Virus record (IMG/VR): IMGVR_UViG_3300043446_003193
Coordinates: 64,001 to 128,000 of that record
DNA: 64,000 bases
Source of the DNA: a virus
Reading direction: 5' to 3' (one strand)
In this document: piece by piece, positions 9,421 to 17,262 of the stretch
How positions within the stretch are numbered: the first letter of the stretch is position 1
Layout of the letters: every line of letters begins with the position of its first letter
Notes under the pieces: model-generated
The model's input: only the letters and a program-made list of their open reading frames with translations
Database searches by the model: none
What the model was told of the DNA's origin: nothing
Position numbers and translations under genes: made by a program

Positions 9421-9433
9421 TTGATATTACCAA

Positions 9434-9697
9434 CTATTTTACTGCTTCGTTTATTGCATTAACGTAAGCAATTTTTGATGAAAGACCAGTGAACCTATTT
9501 ATTTCAACTCCATCTTTTACAATTACAACGGTTGGTACTGAGCGTACTCCGTATTTTTCGGTTTCATCACTATATTCATCAATATCAATATCTTCAAATT
9601 TTACATTTGAAAATTGACCTTTGATTTCATTCATTACCGGTGCTAATGCTCTACACGGACCACACCATACTGCTGAGAATTTTTTAACTGTTACCAT
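9434..9697 (-). CDS. trxA: Thioredoxin
   Basis: An 87-residue thioredoxin-fold protein with the classic WCGPC redox site near the N-terminus and the cis-proline segment GVRSVPTVV. It is shorter than bacterial thioredoxin (about 105 residues), mainly at the N-terminus, as is common in phage. It lies just downstream of the ribonucleotide reductase gene and overlaps the intervening small Cys-rich gene by 14 bases. The obvious role is to reduce the C-terminal Cys pair of the phage reductase. Regeneration would need a host thioredoxin reductase, since none was seen here. Confidence 0.93.
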   Translation of the reverse strand: MVTVKKFSAVWCGPCRALAPVMNEIKGQFSNVKFEDIDIDEYSDETEKYGVRSVPTVVIVKDGVEINRFTGLSSKIAYVNAINEAVK

Positions 9698-9887
9698 TTT
9701 CTTTTTCTTTTTCTTTTGTATTTGTATTTCCTTTTATACCAATTGGAACATATGGACAATGGCGGCAGCCACTCCCACAGCAATAACCTCTTTCAAGGTG
9801 ATACTTAGGAGTGAACACCACTTTACCATTTTCCAAATAATATAACGATTCATCATTTTTATTTAATTTCACAAGCACCTCCTGCAC
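9684..9887 (-). CDS. Small Cys-rich protein, DUF5522-like
   Basis: 67 residues with the cluster RGYCCGSGCRHCPY in the centre, preceded by KVVFTPKYHLE. This pattern matches, from memory, a short family of unknown function (DUF5522) common in Bacteroidota, which is one reason for the host inference. Four cysteines in twelve residues suggest metal or Fe-S binding. The start overlaps the end of the ribonucleotide reductase gene by 29 bases, and no other ATG precedes the conserved part. The C-terminal tail is Lys/Glu/Asn-rich and probably disordered. Placement between reductase and thioredoxin hints at a redox role. Confidence 0.75.
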   Translation of the reverse strand: MQEVLVKLNKNDESLYYLENGKVVFTPKYHLERGYCCGSGCRHCPYVPIGIKGNTNTKEKEKENGNS

Positions 9888-11715
9888 AAGCTAATTCACC
9901 ACTTAAATCTGTATTATCTTCCAATTCTACAACTTTACTTAGGTCAACATCATGTAATGTTTTCATAAGTTCTTCATACTTTTCTTTTGTACAATCTTCA
10001 AATGGGGCTTGAATATAAGTTCCACCATCATAAGGTAATACTGAAAGTCCGTTGTAAGAATCTTTGTTCTCCCACATCCATTCACCAACTGCATCCCACT
10101 CATGTTCTCTAATAGAAATTGTTGCAGATACATTGTGTGAATTGTTTCCTGTTCTATGTCCAGGTTTAATCCATTCTTGATGAACTCTCTTAACTCTTTC
10201 TAATAATTGAATTGGAGATTCAGTACGGAAGATTGCGTTTTCAGGTGCTTTTTGTGGAATACCGATTACTGCCGTATCATGTGGTCTAAAATATTCATCT
10301 TCAATCAATTCTGGATGATTTACTAATAAGTGAGTGTAAATACTTTCGTTCTTACCTACTCTTACTCTACGAATGTAGTAATCATTATGCCAAGCGTGAA
10401 TTCCAGATGATGTACCTAAAGTTAATGATGTTGTTCCGGCAGGCTTAACAGTCGTTGTTCTTGCTGAATGGTTGATACCTAAAATATCTGCTACTCTTAT
10501 ATTTTCTTCTTTAACTGCTTTTGCTGCAGCTTTCATGTCTAATTTTAAAACTGCACCACTACCGATACCTGTCATAGATACACCAATAAGTGCGTCCTTT
10601 TCAGTTGTTCTTTGCCAGATTGGTCTTAGGTAATGGAAATCGGTATAACCCGCTTGTAATGTTCCGATGAATGATGCTGCTTTTACTCTTGCATTCAAAT
10701 CATCCTGGTCAACTACATCACTTACATTTACTTCACATAAGTTACAGAATTGAAAAGGTCTTAATGCAATCTCACAACAAGGATTAGTTCCCCAATCTTT
10801 ATCATTTGATAAGTAGATACCAGGCTCACCTGCACCACTTGCTTCAATTCTTTTCCACAAATCCATAAAATATGTTTTTGTGATTTTATGTCTCATTAAT
10901 ACTGCTGAGTTATTTGCTCTACCTCTTTGTGGATTATTTTCCCACCAAGCACCACTCTTACAACTAATCATCTTATCATCATTTGCAGAGAATAAAGAAA
11001 TAAGTGCTGCTCTACGGATACCACCTGCTAATACTGCATCAGCAATGTGACAAATAATATCATGTACTTCAATTGGTTCTAATTTATCACTATCTTTTTT
11101 GGCATCTAAGATACCTTCAATCTTAATTAAACATTCTTTTAGGGGTTGAGGACCTGGTGCTTTACCACCTGATGTAATCAATCTTGCACCTTTTGGACGG
11201 ATATCTCTAAAATCAAATACTGGTTTACTTCCACCAAAGAAATATGCTTTAATTAAAACAGATATTGCATCTGCCCATCCTTCAATAGAATCACCAATAA
11301 GAAATCTTCTTGTTTTATCTTGATTTGGTTTTCTAATTTCTGGTAATTGATCAACGTGATGTTTTTGTACTGAATATCCTACACCAGTTCCACCTAATAA
11401 TAAGAACATAATTTCGGAGAACACTCTCCAATCATCTGCAGGTGCAAATGCACAATTATAAATTCTATTTGGACTTATTTCAATTGGTTTACCTGCGAAC
11501 TGCATTGAACGCATAGAAGGTAAAACCTTTTTATCATAAACAAATTTGTAGTTATCTCTAATCTCTTGCTCTAATTGTGGATATTTTTTAATATGCATCT
11601 CCATATTACGGGTTACCAACTCTTCCCATGTTTCTCTTCTGTTTAATTCTGGTCTAAACTTTGCGTACTTCATATAGACCGTAATGTCTGATAAAATTCT
11701 TTGTGAAATGTCCAT
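9859..11715 (-). CDS. nrdJ: Ribonucleotide reductase, class II (adenosylcobalamin-dependent) type
   Basis: Converts ribonucleotides to deoxyribonucleotides for phage DNA synthesis. Visible features are NCAF (87-90) with the conserved Cys, GGTGVGYSVQ (108-117), the NPCCEI active-site motif (about 311) where NxCxE is expected, and KPAGTTS. A C-terminal pair C610 and C615 (Cx4C, as in the Lactobacillus-type enzyme) should be reduced by thioredoxin. No small NrdB-like or activase gene lies nearby and thioredoxin is two genes downstream, so class II is most likely. At 618 residues it is shorter than the roughly 740-residue Lactobacillus enzyme. It would depend on cobalamin in the host. Confidence 0.88.
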   Translation of the reverse strand: MDISQRILSDITVYMKYAKFRPELNRRETWEELVTRNMEMHIKKYPQLEQEIRDNYKFVYDKKVLPSMRSMQFAGKPIEISPNRIYNCAFAPADDWRVFSEIMFLLLGGTGVGYSVQKHHVDQLPEIRKPNQDKTRRFLIGDSIEGWADAISVLIKAYFFGGSKPVFDFRDIRPKGARLITSGGKAPGPQPLKECLIKIEGILDAKKDSDKLEPIEVHDIICHIADAVLAGGIRRAALISLFSANDDKMISCKSGAWWENNPQRGRANNSAVLMRHKITKTYFMDLWKRIEASGAGEPGIYLSNDKDWGTNPCCEIALRPFQFCNLCEVNVSDVVDQDDLNARVKAASFIGTLQAGYTDFHYLRPIWQRTTEKDALIGVSMTGIGSGAVLKLDMKAAAKAVKEENIRVADILGINHSARTTTVKPAGTTSLTLGTSSGIHAWHNDYYIRRVRVGKNESIYTHLLVNHPELIEDEYFRPHDTAVIGIPQKAPENAIFRTESPIQLLERVKRVHQEWIKPGHRTGNNSHNVSATISIREHEWDAVGEWMWENKDSYNGLSVLPYDGGTYIQAPFEDCTKEKYEELMKTLHDVDLSKVVELEDNTDLSGELACAGGACEIK

Positions 11716-11781
11716 TTTGTAATTTTTTTAGTAAATAATTTTTTTCAGAAAAACCTGAAATTAAAAAGATATATATGGAGT

Positions 11782-11865
11782 CTACCCGTCAATAGTCTCG
11801 TTTTCTTTAGTTAATTTTAGGTTTTTTTGAAAAATATTTATTAGTTGTTTTTTTATTTTTTTCAT
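11782..11865 (-). CDS. Possible small basic leader peptide (27 aa)
   Basis: A short open frame from ATG 11865 to TAG 11782 fills part of the 158-base gap between a methyltransferase and the ribonucleotide reductase. The peptide is Lys/Asn-rich (MKKIKKQLIN start) and has no recognised family. The following 66 bases include a 6-bp hairpin (TTTCAG/CTGAAA at 11743-11760). It may be a real small protein, a leader peptide for nrdJ, or chance in AT-rich DNA. Confidence 0.25.
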   Translation of the reverse strand: MKKIKKQLINIFQKNLKLTKENETIDG

Positions 11866-11873
11866 ACTTATGC

Positions 11874-12929
11874 TTAATTTTTAGTAAACACAAATATTGG
11901 TTCTAATTTAGTTCCGTTTCCAGCTACCGAAGATAATATAAGGTACAAAATGTCAGTTTTTGTAAATCCCAATTCTTCTGCAATTCTAACGGTTTCCGTT
12001 TCAATTTGTTTATATTTTGGAGTGTTTGCAATGTTTATTAACATCTTTCCTCCCACTTTTAAACCAGTATGACAATTTGCCATAGTTTGTTTTAAAAATC
12101 CGTTTAACCAATCGGTTTCATTTGGAAACTTTTTATACGATTGAGTTTCTTCATCTGAATATTTTTCCGTATCAAAATATGGTGGTGAAGTAAAACACAA
12201 ATCCAAACTTTGTTCATCTGGTATAAATTCTTCCGAACCCATTTTATGGAGTATTATCTCCTTATTAAAGAAGTTTAATTCATCTTTTAATCGTATTAAC
12301 CCTTCGTATGTTTTAGTTGAAGGATCAGTTCCTATGTAGGTTTTACACCTACTTGTAAGGAATCCGGTCAATCTACCACCCCATCCACAACTCATGTCCC
12401 AAACGGTTTCTCCACCATAGTTGTTATAAATCCATTTGGCTACCGATGGACGAAAGTTACTTACTGATTGATTTCCTCCATAGATTTTAAAATTCTGTCT
12501 TAATCGGTTTAAAGTAAATGTACCGTTTCCATGTTTCAATTGCCAATCCCAAGTTTTTCTAATAACCTCTTTTAATTTGTTATCATCATTCCAATAATCA
12601 ATTGGTTTCATTGTATTGTTACCACATGCTACTTCAACCCAATGTGGAAAATAACTCCATGCTAATGATAGGCAATGCATGGTTTGTTCTAATTTTCCAT
12701 CTTTATAAATTGTATTTTCATCAAAATTAATCAATGATTTCAATTGGTTTAGTTTTTCATGCTTTGAAACATTATAATGTGGAAATCCTTTTTTTCGGTG
12801 ATAATCAAATATAATTTTTTCAGCATGTTCTCTATCAGTTACCTCAAATATGTTTGTGGTAATTTTATGATATTCTAAATCTAAATCATCAACTTCAATA
12901 AACTTACTAAAACTATTATAATTTATCAT
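11874..12929 (-). CDS. SPPY-type SAM-dependent methyltransferase, paralogue 3 (351 aa)
   Basis: Third and shortest member of the trio. The SAM motif reads CGWGGR (181-186), with Cys in place of the Ser-Ala seen in the others, and TSPPYF is at 247-252, followed by DTEKYSDEETQSYKKF. The N-terminal 150 residues differ from both paralogues. Its ATG overlaps the helicase stop (TAATG), so, like paralogue 1, it is coupled to a replication gene. Three separate copies with different N-termini suggest different target sites or successive steps on one base. Methylation of DNA is the likely function from the SPPY motif, but specificity is unknown. Confidence 0.75.
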   Translation of the reverse strand: MINYNSFSKFIEVDDLDLEYHKITTNIFEVTDREHAEKIIFDYHRKKGFPHYNVSKHEKLNQLKSLINFDENTIYKDGKLEQTMHCLSLAWSYFPHWVEVACGNNTMKPIDYWNDDNKLKEVIRKTWDWQLKHGNGTFTLNRLRQNFKIYGGNQSVSNFRPSVAKWIYNNYGGETVWDMSCGWGGRLTGFLTSRCKTYIGTDPSTKTYEGLIRLKDELNFFNKEIILHKMGSEEFIPDEQSLDLCFTSPPYFDTEKYSDEETQSYKKFPNETDWLNGFLKQTMANCHTGLKVGGKMLINIANTPKYKQIETETVRIAEELGFTKTDILYLILSSVAGNGTKLEPIFVFTKN

Positions 12930-14287
12930 TATCCCATATTCTCTACATACTTTTTGTGTAGTAGTTTCTTTTCAAGTCCTTCACCATTTTTACTTTCTTT
13001 TGTCGCCATCATACCATCAACCGAAGTTGCTGCAAATACATCCATTACACCGTGGAAGGTATCAATCTTTGCAGGGAATGTCATACCATCTGGTCCAAAT
13101 CTATTTTTTACAATATGAATACGACCTGTATTAGATAATTTATCTTTGGTCTTTCTACTCACACTCATAATGAAATCTGCAGTTTGAACTTTCTTATAAG
13201 AATCACCCACACTATCCGCTTGAATAACCTCATGGTCTATCGCTGCTCTATTTGTTTGTGTTGCTGTCCAAACAGGTATTCCCGTTTCACCACTCAAACC
13301 TCTTAGTTCTTCATAAATACCACCCAACTCTGCGTATAAACCATCACTACCCCTATTACCACTCTTTAATAAATCGGCATAATCAATGATAATAAGTTGT
13401 GGATTGAATCCAGTTGTTTTAACTTTTTCAATATGTGCAGATAAGGTTTTTGCTGATGCAAATTGTGGTGGATAGTATTTGATTTTTACCCTACCTTCCG
13501 TTTGTTTAACTTTACGAATGATTTCGGCTTTATTCATTTTTTGGTCTGCAGTAGTGATACCTGTAAGAATTGTGATATATCTTTGTCCTACATAACTTTC
13601 AGATAATTCCAAAGTGTAGTGTAATACATTAACACCTCTTTGTAATGCCGCACATGCTATTTTAGATAAGAACCAACTTTTACCGATACCAGATGGAGCC
13701 ATTACTACACCTAATTCACCAGGTCCTAAACCACCATCCATTAGTTCATCAATAACATCCCATCCGGTCCCAACTGAACTTCTTTTAACATTTTCTAAAA
13801 TAGATTCAAAATCATCAATAAAATCTAAACCCAAATCATTTTCCACACCTACTTTAGATGCGGCCATCATTGTATCTATGATTTTATCATAATTACCTGC
13901 TTTGAGAAGGTCTACCGATTTCAATAGAGCTTCTTTAACTTTCTGATTCTTTGCAAATGTAAGGTATTCTTTTTTTACATATGGTATATCTTCTGCACCA
14001 ACTTGTAGGTATACCGCTTTTAATTGTTCAATTGTGGTTTGTTTAAGAACTTTATCCTCAATTTCACCAACTTTAATCTTGAACACTTCCATTGTCGGAA
14101 TTGCACGATATTCATCAAAGTAGTTTTGTACTTCTTTTACAATCCATTGATTTGCCTGAGATTCAAAGAAATTTGGTTTAGTAATTTCAGTTACCTGTTC
14201 TAAAAACTTAGCATCTGTGATAAGTGAAGCAACAACTTTAGATTGATACGATTGGCCATATTTGACTAGTGTATCTACTGCTTCCAT
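12929..14287 (-). CDS. 41: Replicative DNA helicase, T4 gp41/DnaB-like
   Basis: Hexameric 5'-3' helicase of the replication fork. Walker A APSGIGKS is at residues 197-204 and the hydrophobic Walker B strand LIIIDYADLL near residue 300. Later segments (TATQTNRAA, KNRFGPDG) match the DnaB/gp41 RecA-like core. The N-terminal 170 residues are helical and family-specific. Length (452) is close to T4 gp41 (475). It sits between an 85-residue gene and methyltransferase paralogue 3, sharing TAATG overlaps with both. No primase gp61 was recognised in the window. Confidence 0.93.
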   Translation of the reverse strand: MEAVDTLVKYGQSYQSKVVASLITDAKFLEQVTEITKPNFFESQANQWIVKEVQNYFDEYRAIPTMEVFKIKVGEIEDKVLKQTTIEQLKAVYLQVGAEDIPYVKKEYLTFAKNQKVKEALLKSVDLLKAGNYDKIIDTMMAASKVGVENDLGLDFIDDFESILENVKRSSVGTGWDVIDELMDGGLGPGELGVVMAPSGIGKSWFLSKIACAALQRGVNVLHYTLELSESYVGQRYITILTGITTADQKMNKAEIIRKVKQTEGRVKIKYYPPQFASAKTLSAHIEKVKTTGFNPQLIIIDYADLLKSGNRGSDGLYAELGGIYEELRGLSGETGIPVWTATQTNRAAIDHEVIQADSVGDSYKKVQTADFIMSVSRKTKDKLSNTGRIHIVKNRFGPDGMTFPAKIDTFHGVMDVFAATSVDGMMATKESKNGEGLEKKLLHKKYVENMG

Positions 14288-14544
14288 TATCCTTTCATTA
14301 AATAGTTATCAATACCTTCTGCTTCTCTTTGTTTTTCTTTTAGTTTCTTTCTCTTAAGAGCTTTTTCAGAAATTGTTTCTTCTTTCTTTTCAATTTCTTC
14401 TACCTGCTTTTGTGTAGGTTTTGGTCTAGTTGCTTTCCATTCTGATTTTGCAACATACTGCCAAGTGTGGCCTGCCATTTGATAAGCCTGTTTATCATCA
14501 ACTCTGATGATATTTCCTGTTTCTTTGTTTTTAAGACACTTCAT
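14287..14544 (-). CDS. Conserved-looking small protein upstream of the helicase
   Basis: 85 residues, unknown function. The N-terminal half (KNKETGNIIRVDD, AGHTWQYVAKSEWK) looks globular. The C-terminal half is highly charged with many Lys and Glu and probably forms a helix or disordered tail. It has one of the few good Shine-Dalgarno sequences here (GGAGGT at 14550-14555, 5 bases before the ATG). Its stop overlaps the helicase start as TAATG, so it may set helicase translation. A helicase loader role (as gp59) is conceivable only from position; no homology was recognised. Confidence 0.7.
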   Translation of the reverse strand: MKCLKNKETGNIIRVDDKQAYQMAGHTWQYVAKSEWKATRPKPTQKQVEEIEKKEETISEKALKRKKLKEKQREAEGIDNYLMKG

Positions 14545-14565
14545 AGTTTACCTCCATGTTTTTTG

Positions 14566-14883
14566 TTATCTAATAACCATTAATAATTCTGATTCTCTTA
14601 ATAAGATGTATTTGTTACCACCTACTTTGATTTCTACTCCTTGATGATATGGTGGTAGAATTACTTCATCGCCTACCTTTACTGTCATTGGGATTGCTAC
14701 ACCGGCTTGAGTATATAATCCATCACCAACTGCTTCTACTTTTGCTCTTTTTACATCTTCTGATTTTGCACTATCTGGAATAATAATTCCACCTGCTGTT
14801 TTTGATTCATCTTTAACATCCAATTCGGTCAATAAAACTCTATCACCTAATGGTTTTGCTAATTTGTCTGCTGCTTTTGCCAT
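14566..14883 (-). CDS. groES: GroES-type co-chaperonin
   Basis: 105-residue Cpn10 homologue. N-terminal LAKPLGDRVLLTE, mobile-loop region TAGGIIIPDSA, VGDEVILPPYHQG and KYILLRESELLMVI follow the bacterial GroES fold along its length. T4 encodes an analogue, gp31, which replaces GroES so that the host chaperonin can fold the capsid protein; T4 gp31 is very divergent, while this protein is recognisably GroES. A similar role in capsid folding is inferred. It lies between two small genes in the replication operon, 4 bases after the upstream stop. Confidence 0.93.
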   Translation of the reverse strand: MAKAADKLAKPLGDRVLLTELDVKDESKTAGGIIIPDSAKSEDVKRAKVEAVGDGLYTQAGVAIPMTVKVGDEVILPPYHQGVEIKVGGNKYILLRESELLMVIR

Positions 14884-14887
14884 AACT

Positions 14888-15103
14888 TTATTTTATTATT
14901 TTGTTTACTAAATTATTCCAATCCTGTCTTTCTATTTTATCTGCATTATACATTTCAAATTCATCTTTATCTTTATCGTTTCTAATAGTAATGATATGAT
15001 ACTCATTATTCATATCGGATTTGTATACTATTTCAGAAACATTTCTTTGTTCTGCATCGGTCATTGAATTACGAAATCTCATTACAAATACTGGTTTTGC
15101 CAT
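14888..15103 (-). CDS. Small hypothetical protein (71 aa)
   Basis: Unrecognised. It starts MAKPVFVMRFRNSMTDAEQR and has alternating strands and helices suggestive of a small alpha/beta domain, with many charged residues and no Cys. It starts 3 bases after the RNase H stop and ends 4 bases before the GroES ATG, so it is clearly part of this operon. No function is proposed. Confidence 0.65.
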   Translation of the reverse strand: MAKPVFVMRFRNSMTDAEQRNVSEIVYKSDMNNEYHIITIRNDKDKDEFEMYNADKIERQDWNNLVNKIIK

Positions 15104-15106
15104 AAC

Positions 15107-16159
15107 TTAAAATTTTGCGATGTGACTAAATGTTGATTGTAACCAATCTAATACATTTGGAAATCCTTCAAGCATTCTATGTTTTAATCCTAATTTTAGG
15201 AATGCTTGTTTATCAAATTTTGGAGTTGGTTCATCGTATCTATCCATAATTTTCATACGAAGATTACCACTAAACTCCGGTTCAGATAACTGCATCAATC
15301 TACGATTTCTTTCGCAAATTGCCAAATTATTTAAAAACAATTCATGTGCTTTACTTTGTTTATCCAAAGATTCAACATATTCAATCATACTTTCAGTTGT
15401 ATGATATGTTTCTTCTGTTAGAATTGGAAAACTTTTTATAATTGATTTTATTCCCAAACCATTGATACCGCCTACATTGTCAGATTTATCACCATCAATC
15501 ATTCTGAAATTAATGAAATTGTGTGGATGAATACCAAACTCTTCTAACACCTCGTCAATGTTATAAATTTTCTTTTTAGACGGAGAATAAACACTTACAT
15601 CTTTGTTTACCAATTGTAAGAAATCTTTATCGGTACTCATTAGTATAACTTTCTCACCTTCTTGCTTTAATTGAGTTGAAATGTATGCCATAACATCATC
15701 TGCTTCAATTCCATCATATACCATAACGGTAACAGGTAGACAAGTTAATAGTTCAGCAAGTCCGACCATTTGACGTTTCATAGAAACTTGTTCATCTTCT
15801 TCATTCATCAAATCGGTATATGCCCTATTTAATCTAATTTTGTTTTTACCTCTTTCAGATTTGTAACCCGAATATATTTGTTTTCTGCTGTTTGACCCAC
15901 CTTTACCGTCAAATGTAATAATAACTCTAGTTGGATTAAGAGTACGGATTGCAAAGCCGATACTCTTTAAAGTACCGACTATGCCTCCAATGTGGTCACC
16001 ATTATCGTTTAGATTTGGTGCGGTTGACCAGGAACGGATGAAGGTATTAAGACCATCAATAACCAATGTTTTAGAATTTCTATGTAAATCACCAAACTCA
16101 TTGTGTTCCCTATCTATTTCTTTTAGTATATTTAAATACTTTGCTTTAATCTGACTCAT
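15107..16159 (-). CDS. rnh: RNase H / 5'-3' flap exonuclease, T4 rnh-like
   Basis: FEN-family nuclease that removes RNA primers and flaps from lagging-strand fragments. Metal-binding acidic motifs are VIDGLNTFIRSW, TFDGKGG, EADDVMAYIS, STDKDFLQLV and IDGDKSDNV, followed by the helix-hairpin-helix GINGLGIKS. I chose the ATG at 16159 (350 residues, MSQIKAKYL), which overlaps UvsX by 14 bases. A longer frame to 16228 would overlap UvsX by 83 bases and add a basic stretch without family support. T4 RNase H has 305 residues. Confidence 0.93.
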   Translation of the reverse strand: MSQIKAKYLNILKEIDREHNEFGDLHRNSKTLVIDGLNTFIRSWSTAPNLNDNGDHIGGIVGTLKSIGFAIRTLNPTRVIITFDGKGGSNSRKQIYSGYKSERGKNKIRLNRAYTDLMNEEDEQVSMKRQMVGLAELLTCLPVTVMVYDGIEADDVMAYISTQLKQEGEKVILMSTDKDFLQLVNKDVSVYSPSKKKIYNIDEVLEEFGIHPHNFINFRMIDGDKSDNVGGINGLGIKSIIKSFPILTEETYHTTESMIEYVESLDKQSKAHELFLNNLAICERNRRLMQLSEPEFSGNLRMKIMDRYDEPTPKFDKQAFLKLGLKHRMLEGFPNVLDWLQSTFSHIAKF

Positions 16160-17249
16160 TTGCTTCGTCCGTTGTAATTTCAACTTCTTCCGATGCGGAA
16201 TTTTTGTATTGTAATATTGTTGCCTCACAAATCCTACGATAGATTTGATCCTTTAATTCTTCGTTTTCTAACATCTTAGGAAAATCCTTAGATTGAAACT
16301 TCATAACTTCACCACTATCAGTATCAATGTATTCATACCATGCACCGGCTTGCTTTACGATTTTACCATCCTTCATAACTGCCAACCAGCCACCATAGTT
16401 ATCAATACCTCTGTCAAAGAAAATGTCAAAGTCTGCATGTCTCAATGGTGGTCCCATTCTGTTTTTAATAACCTGACAACGAACTTTGATACCCACTATT
16501 CTATCACCTTGTTTCAATTGTCCCATATTCTTCAATCTCAATCTAACTGAACTATGAAATGCTAATGCCTTGCCACCCGATGTTGTCCAAGGGTCACCGA
16601 ACATTGCGTTCATCTTTTGTCTCAATTGGTTTGTGAATACTAGAGCGATGGATTGTCTACCAATCATATTGGTAATTTTTCTCATTGCTTTTGAAATGAT
16701 AATAGCTTTATCGGTTGCGTAACCATCTTTATCATAATCAGCTTCCATCTCTTTCTTTGAAGATGCTGCTGCTACTGAGTCAACTACGATTGTAACTAAT
16801 CTATCTTTGTCTCCCGTTCTAACCTTTTCAATAATTGTTTCACATGCTTCAAAGATTCCCTCAACGGTGTCTACTGAAACATACAATAATTTTGAAATAT
16901 CTACTCCGATTGCTTCTAAGTATTCTCTACTTACAGCAGTTTCGGTATCAATTAATACAGCTACTCCACCTTTGCGTTGTGTTTCAGCAAGGAGATGGGC
17001 GGAGAGCAGAGATTTTCCACTCTGCTCTAAACCCGTAATCTCACTAATACGTCCAACAGGGAAGCCGCCATAAGGTCTATTAGAGATTGCAACATCCAAC
17101 ATAGCATTACCAGTTGAAATCCAATCCTTAACATTGGTAGGAGCATCACCACCTTCATCAGTTAGAAAGTAGGCAATCTTACCATCCTTATTTTGTTTGT
17201 TTAATGAATCTGCAAGAATACTTGCTAAATCCTCTTCTCTTTTGGCCAT
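16146..17249 (-). CDS. uvsX: RecA-like recombinase, T4 UvsX-like
   Basis: Strand-exchange protein for recombination-dependent replication and repair. Walker A GLEQSGKS is at residues 73-80, the Walker B strand is LVTIVVDSVAA, and the loop-2 region FTNQLRQKMNAMFGDPWTTSGGKAL is followed by a RecA-core segment. 367 residues against 393 for T4 UvsX. It directly follows the gp32 gene (13 bases) and precedes RNase H with a short overlap. UvsY was not recognised. Confidence 0.93.
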   Translation of the reverse strand: MAKREEDLASILADSLNKQNKDGKIAYFLTDEGGDAPTNVKDWISTGNAMLDVAISNRPYGGFPVGRISEITGLEQSGKSLLSAHLLAETQRKGGVAVLIDTETAVSREYLEAIGVDISKLLYVSVDTVEGIFEACETIIEKVRTGDKDRLVTIVVDSVAAASSKKEMEADYDKDGYATDKAIIISKAMRKITNMIGRQSIALVFTNQLRQKMNAMFGDPWTTSGGKALAFHSSVRLRLKNMGQLKQGDRIVGIKVRCQVIKNRMGPPLRHADFDIFFDRGIDNYGGWLAVMKDGKIVKQAGAWYEYIDTDSGEVMKFQSKDFPKMLENEELKDQIYRRICEATILQYKNSASEEVEITTDEANESD

Positions 17250-17262
17250 TGTAACCTAATTA

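Noticed and set aside
11743-11760. Hairpin before nrdJ as an intrinsic terminator
   Set aside because: The stem is only 6 bp and is followed on the coding strand by A residues rather than a T tract.
16160-16228. Upstream extension of RNase H to 16228
   Set aside because: It would overlap UvsX by 83 bases with a basic sequence lacking family support.
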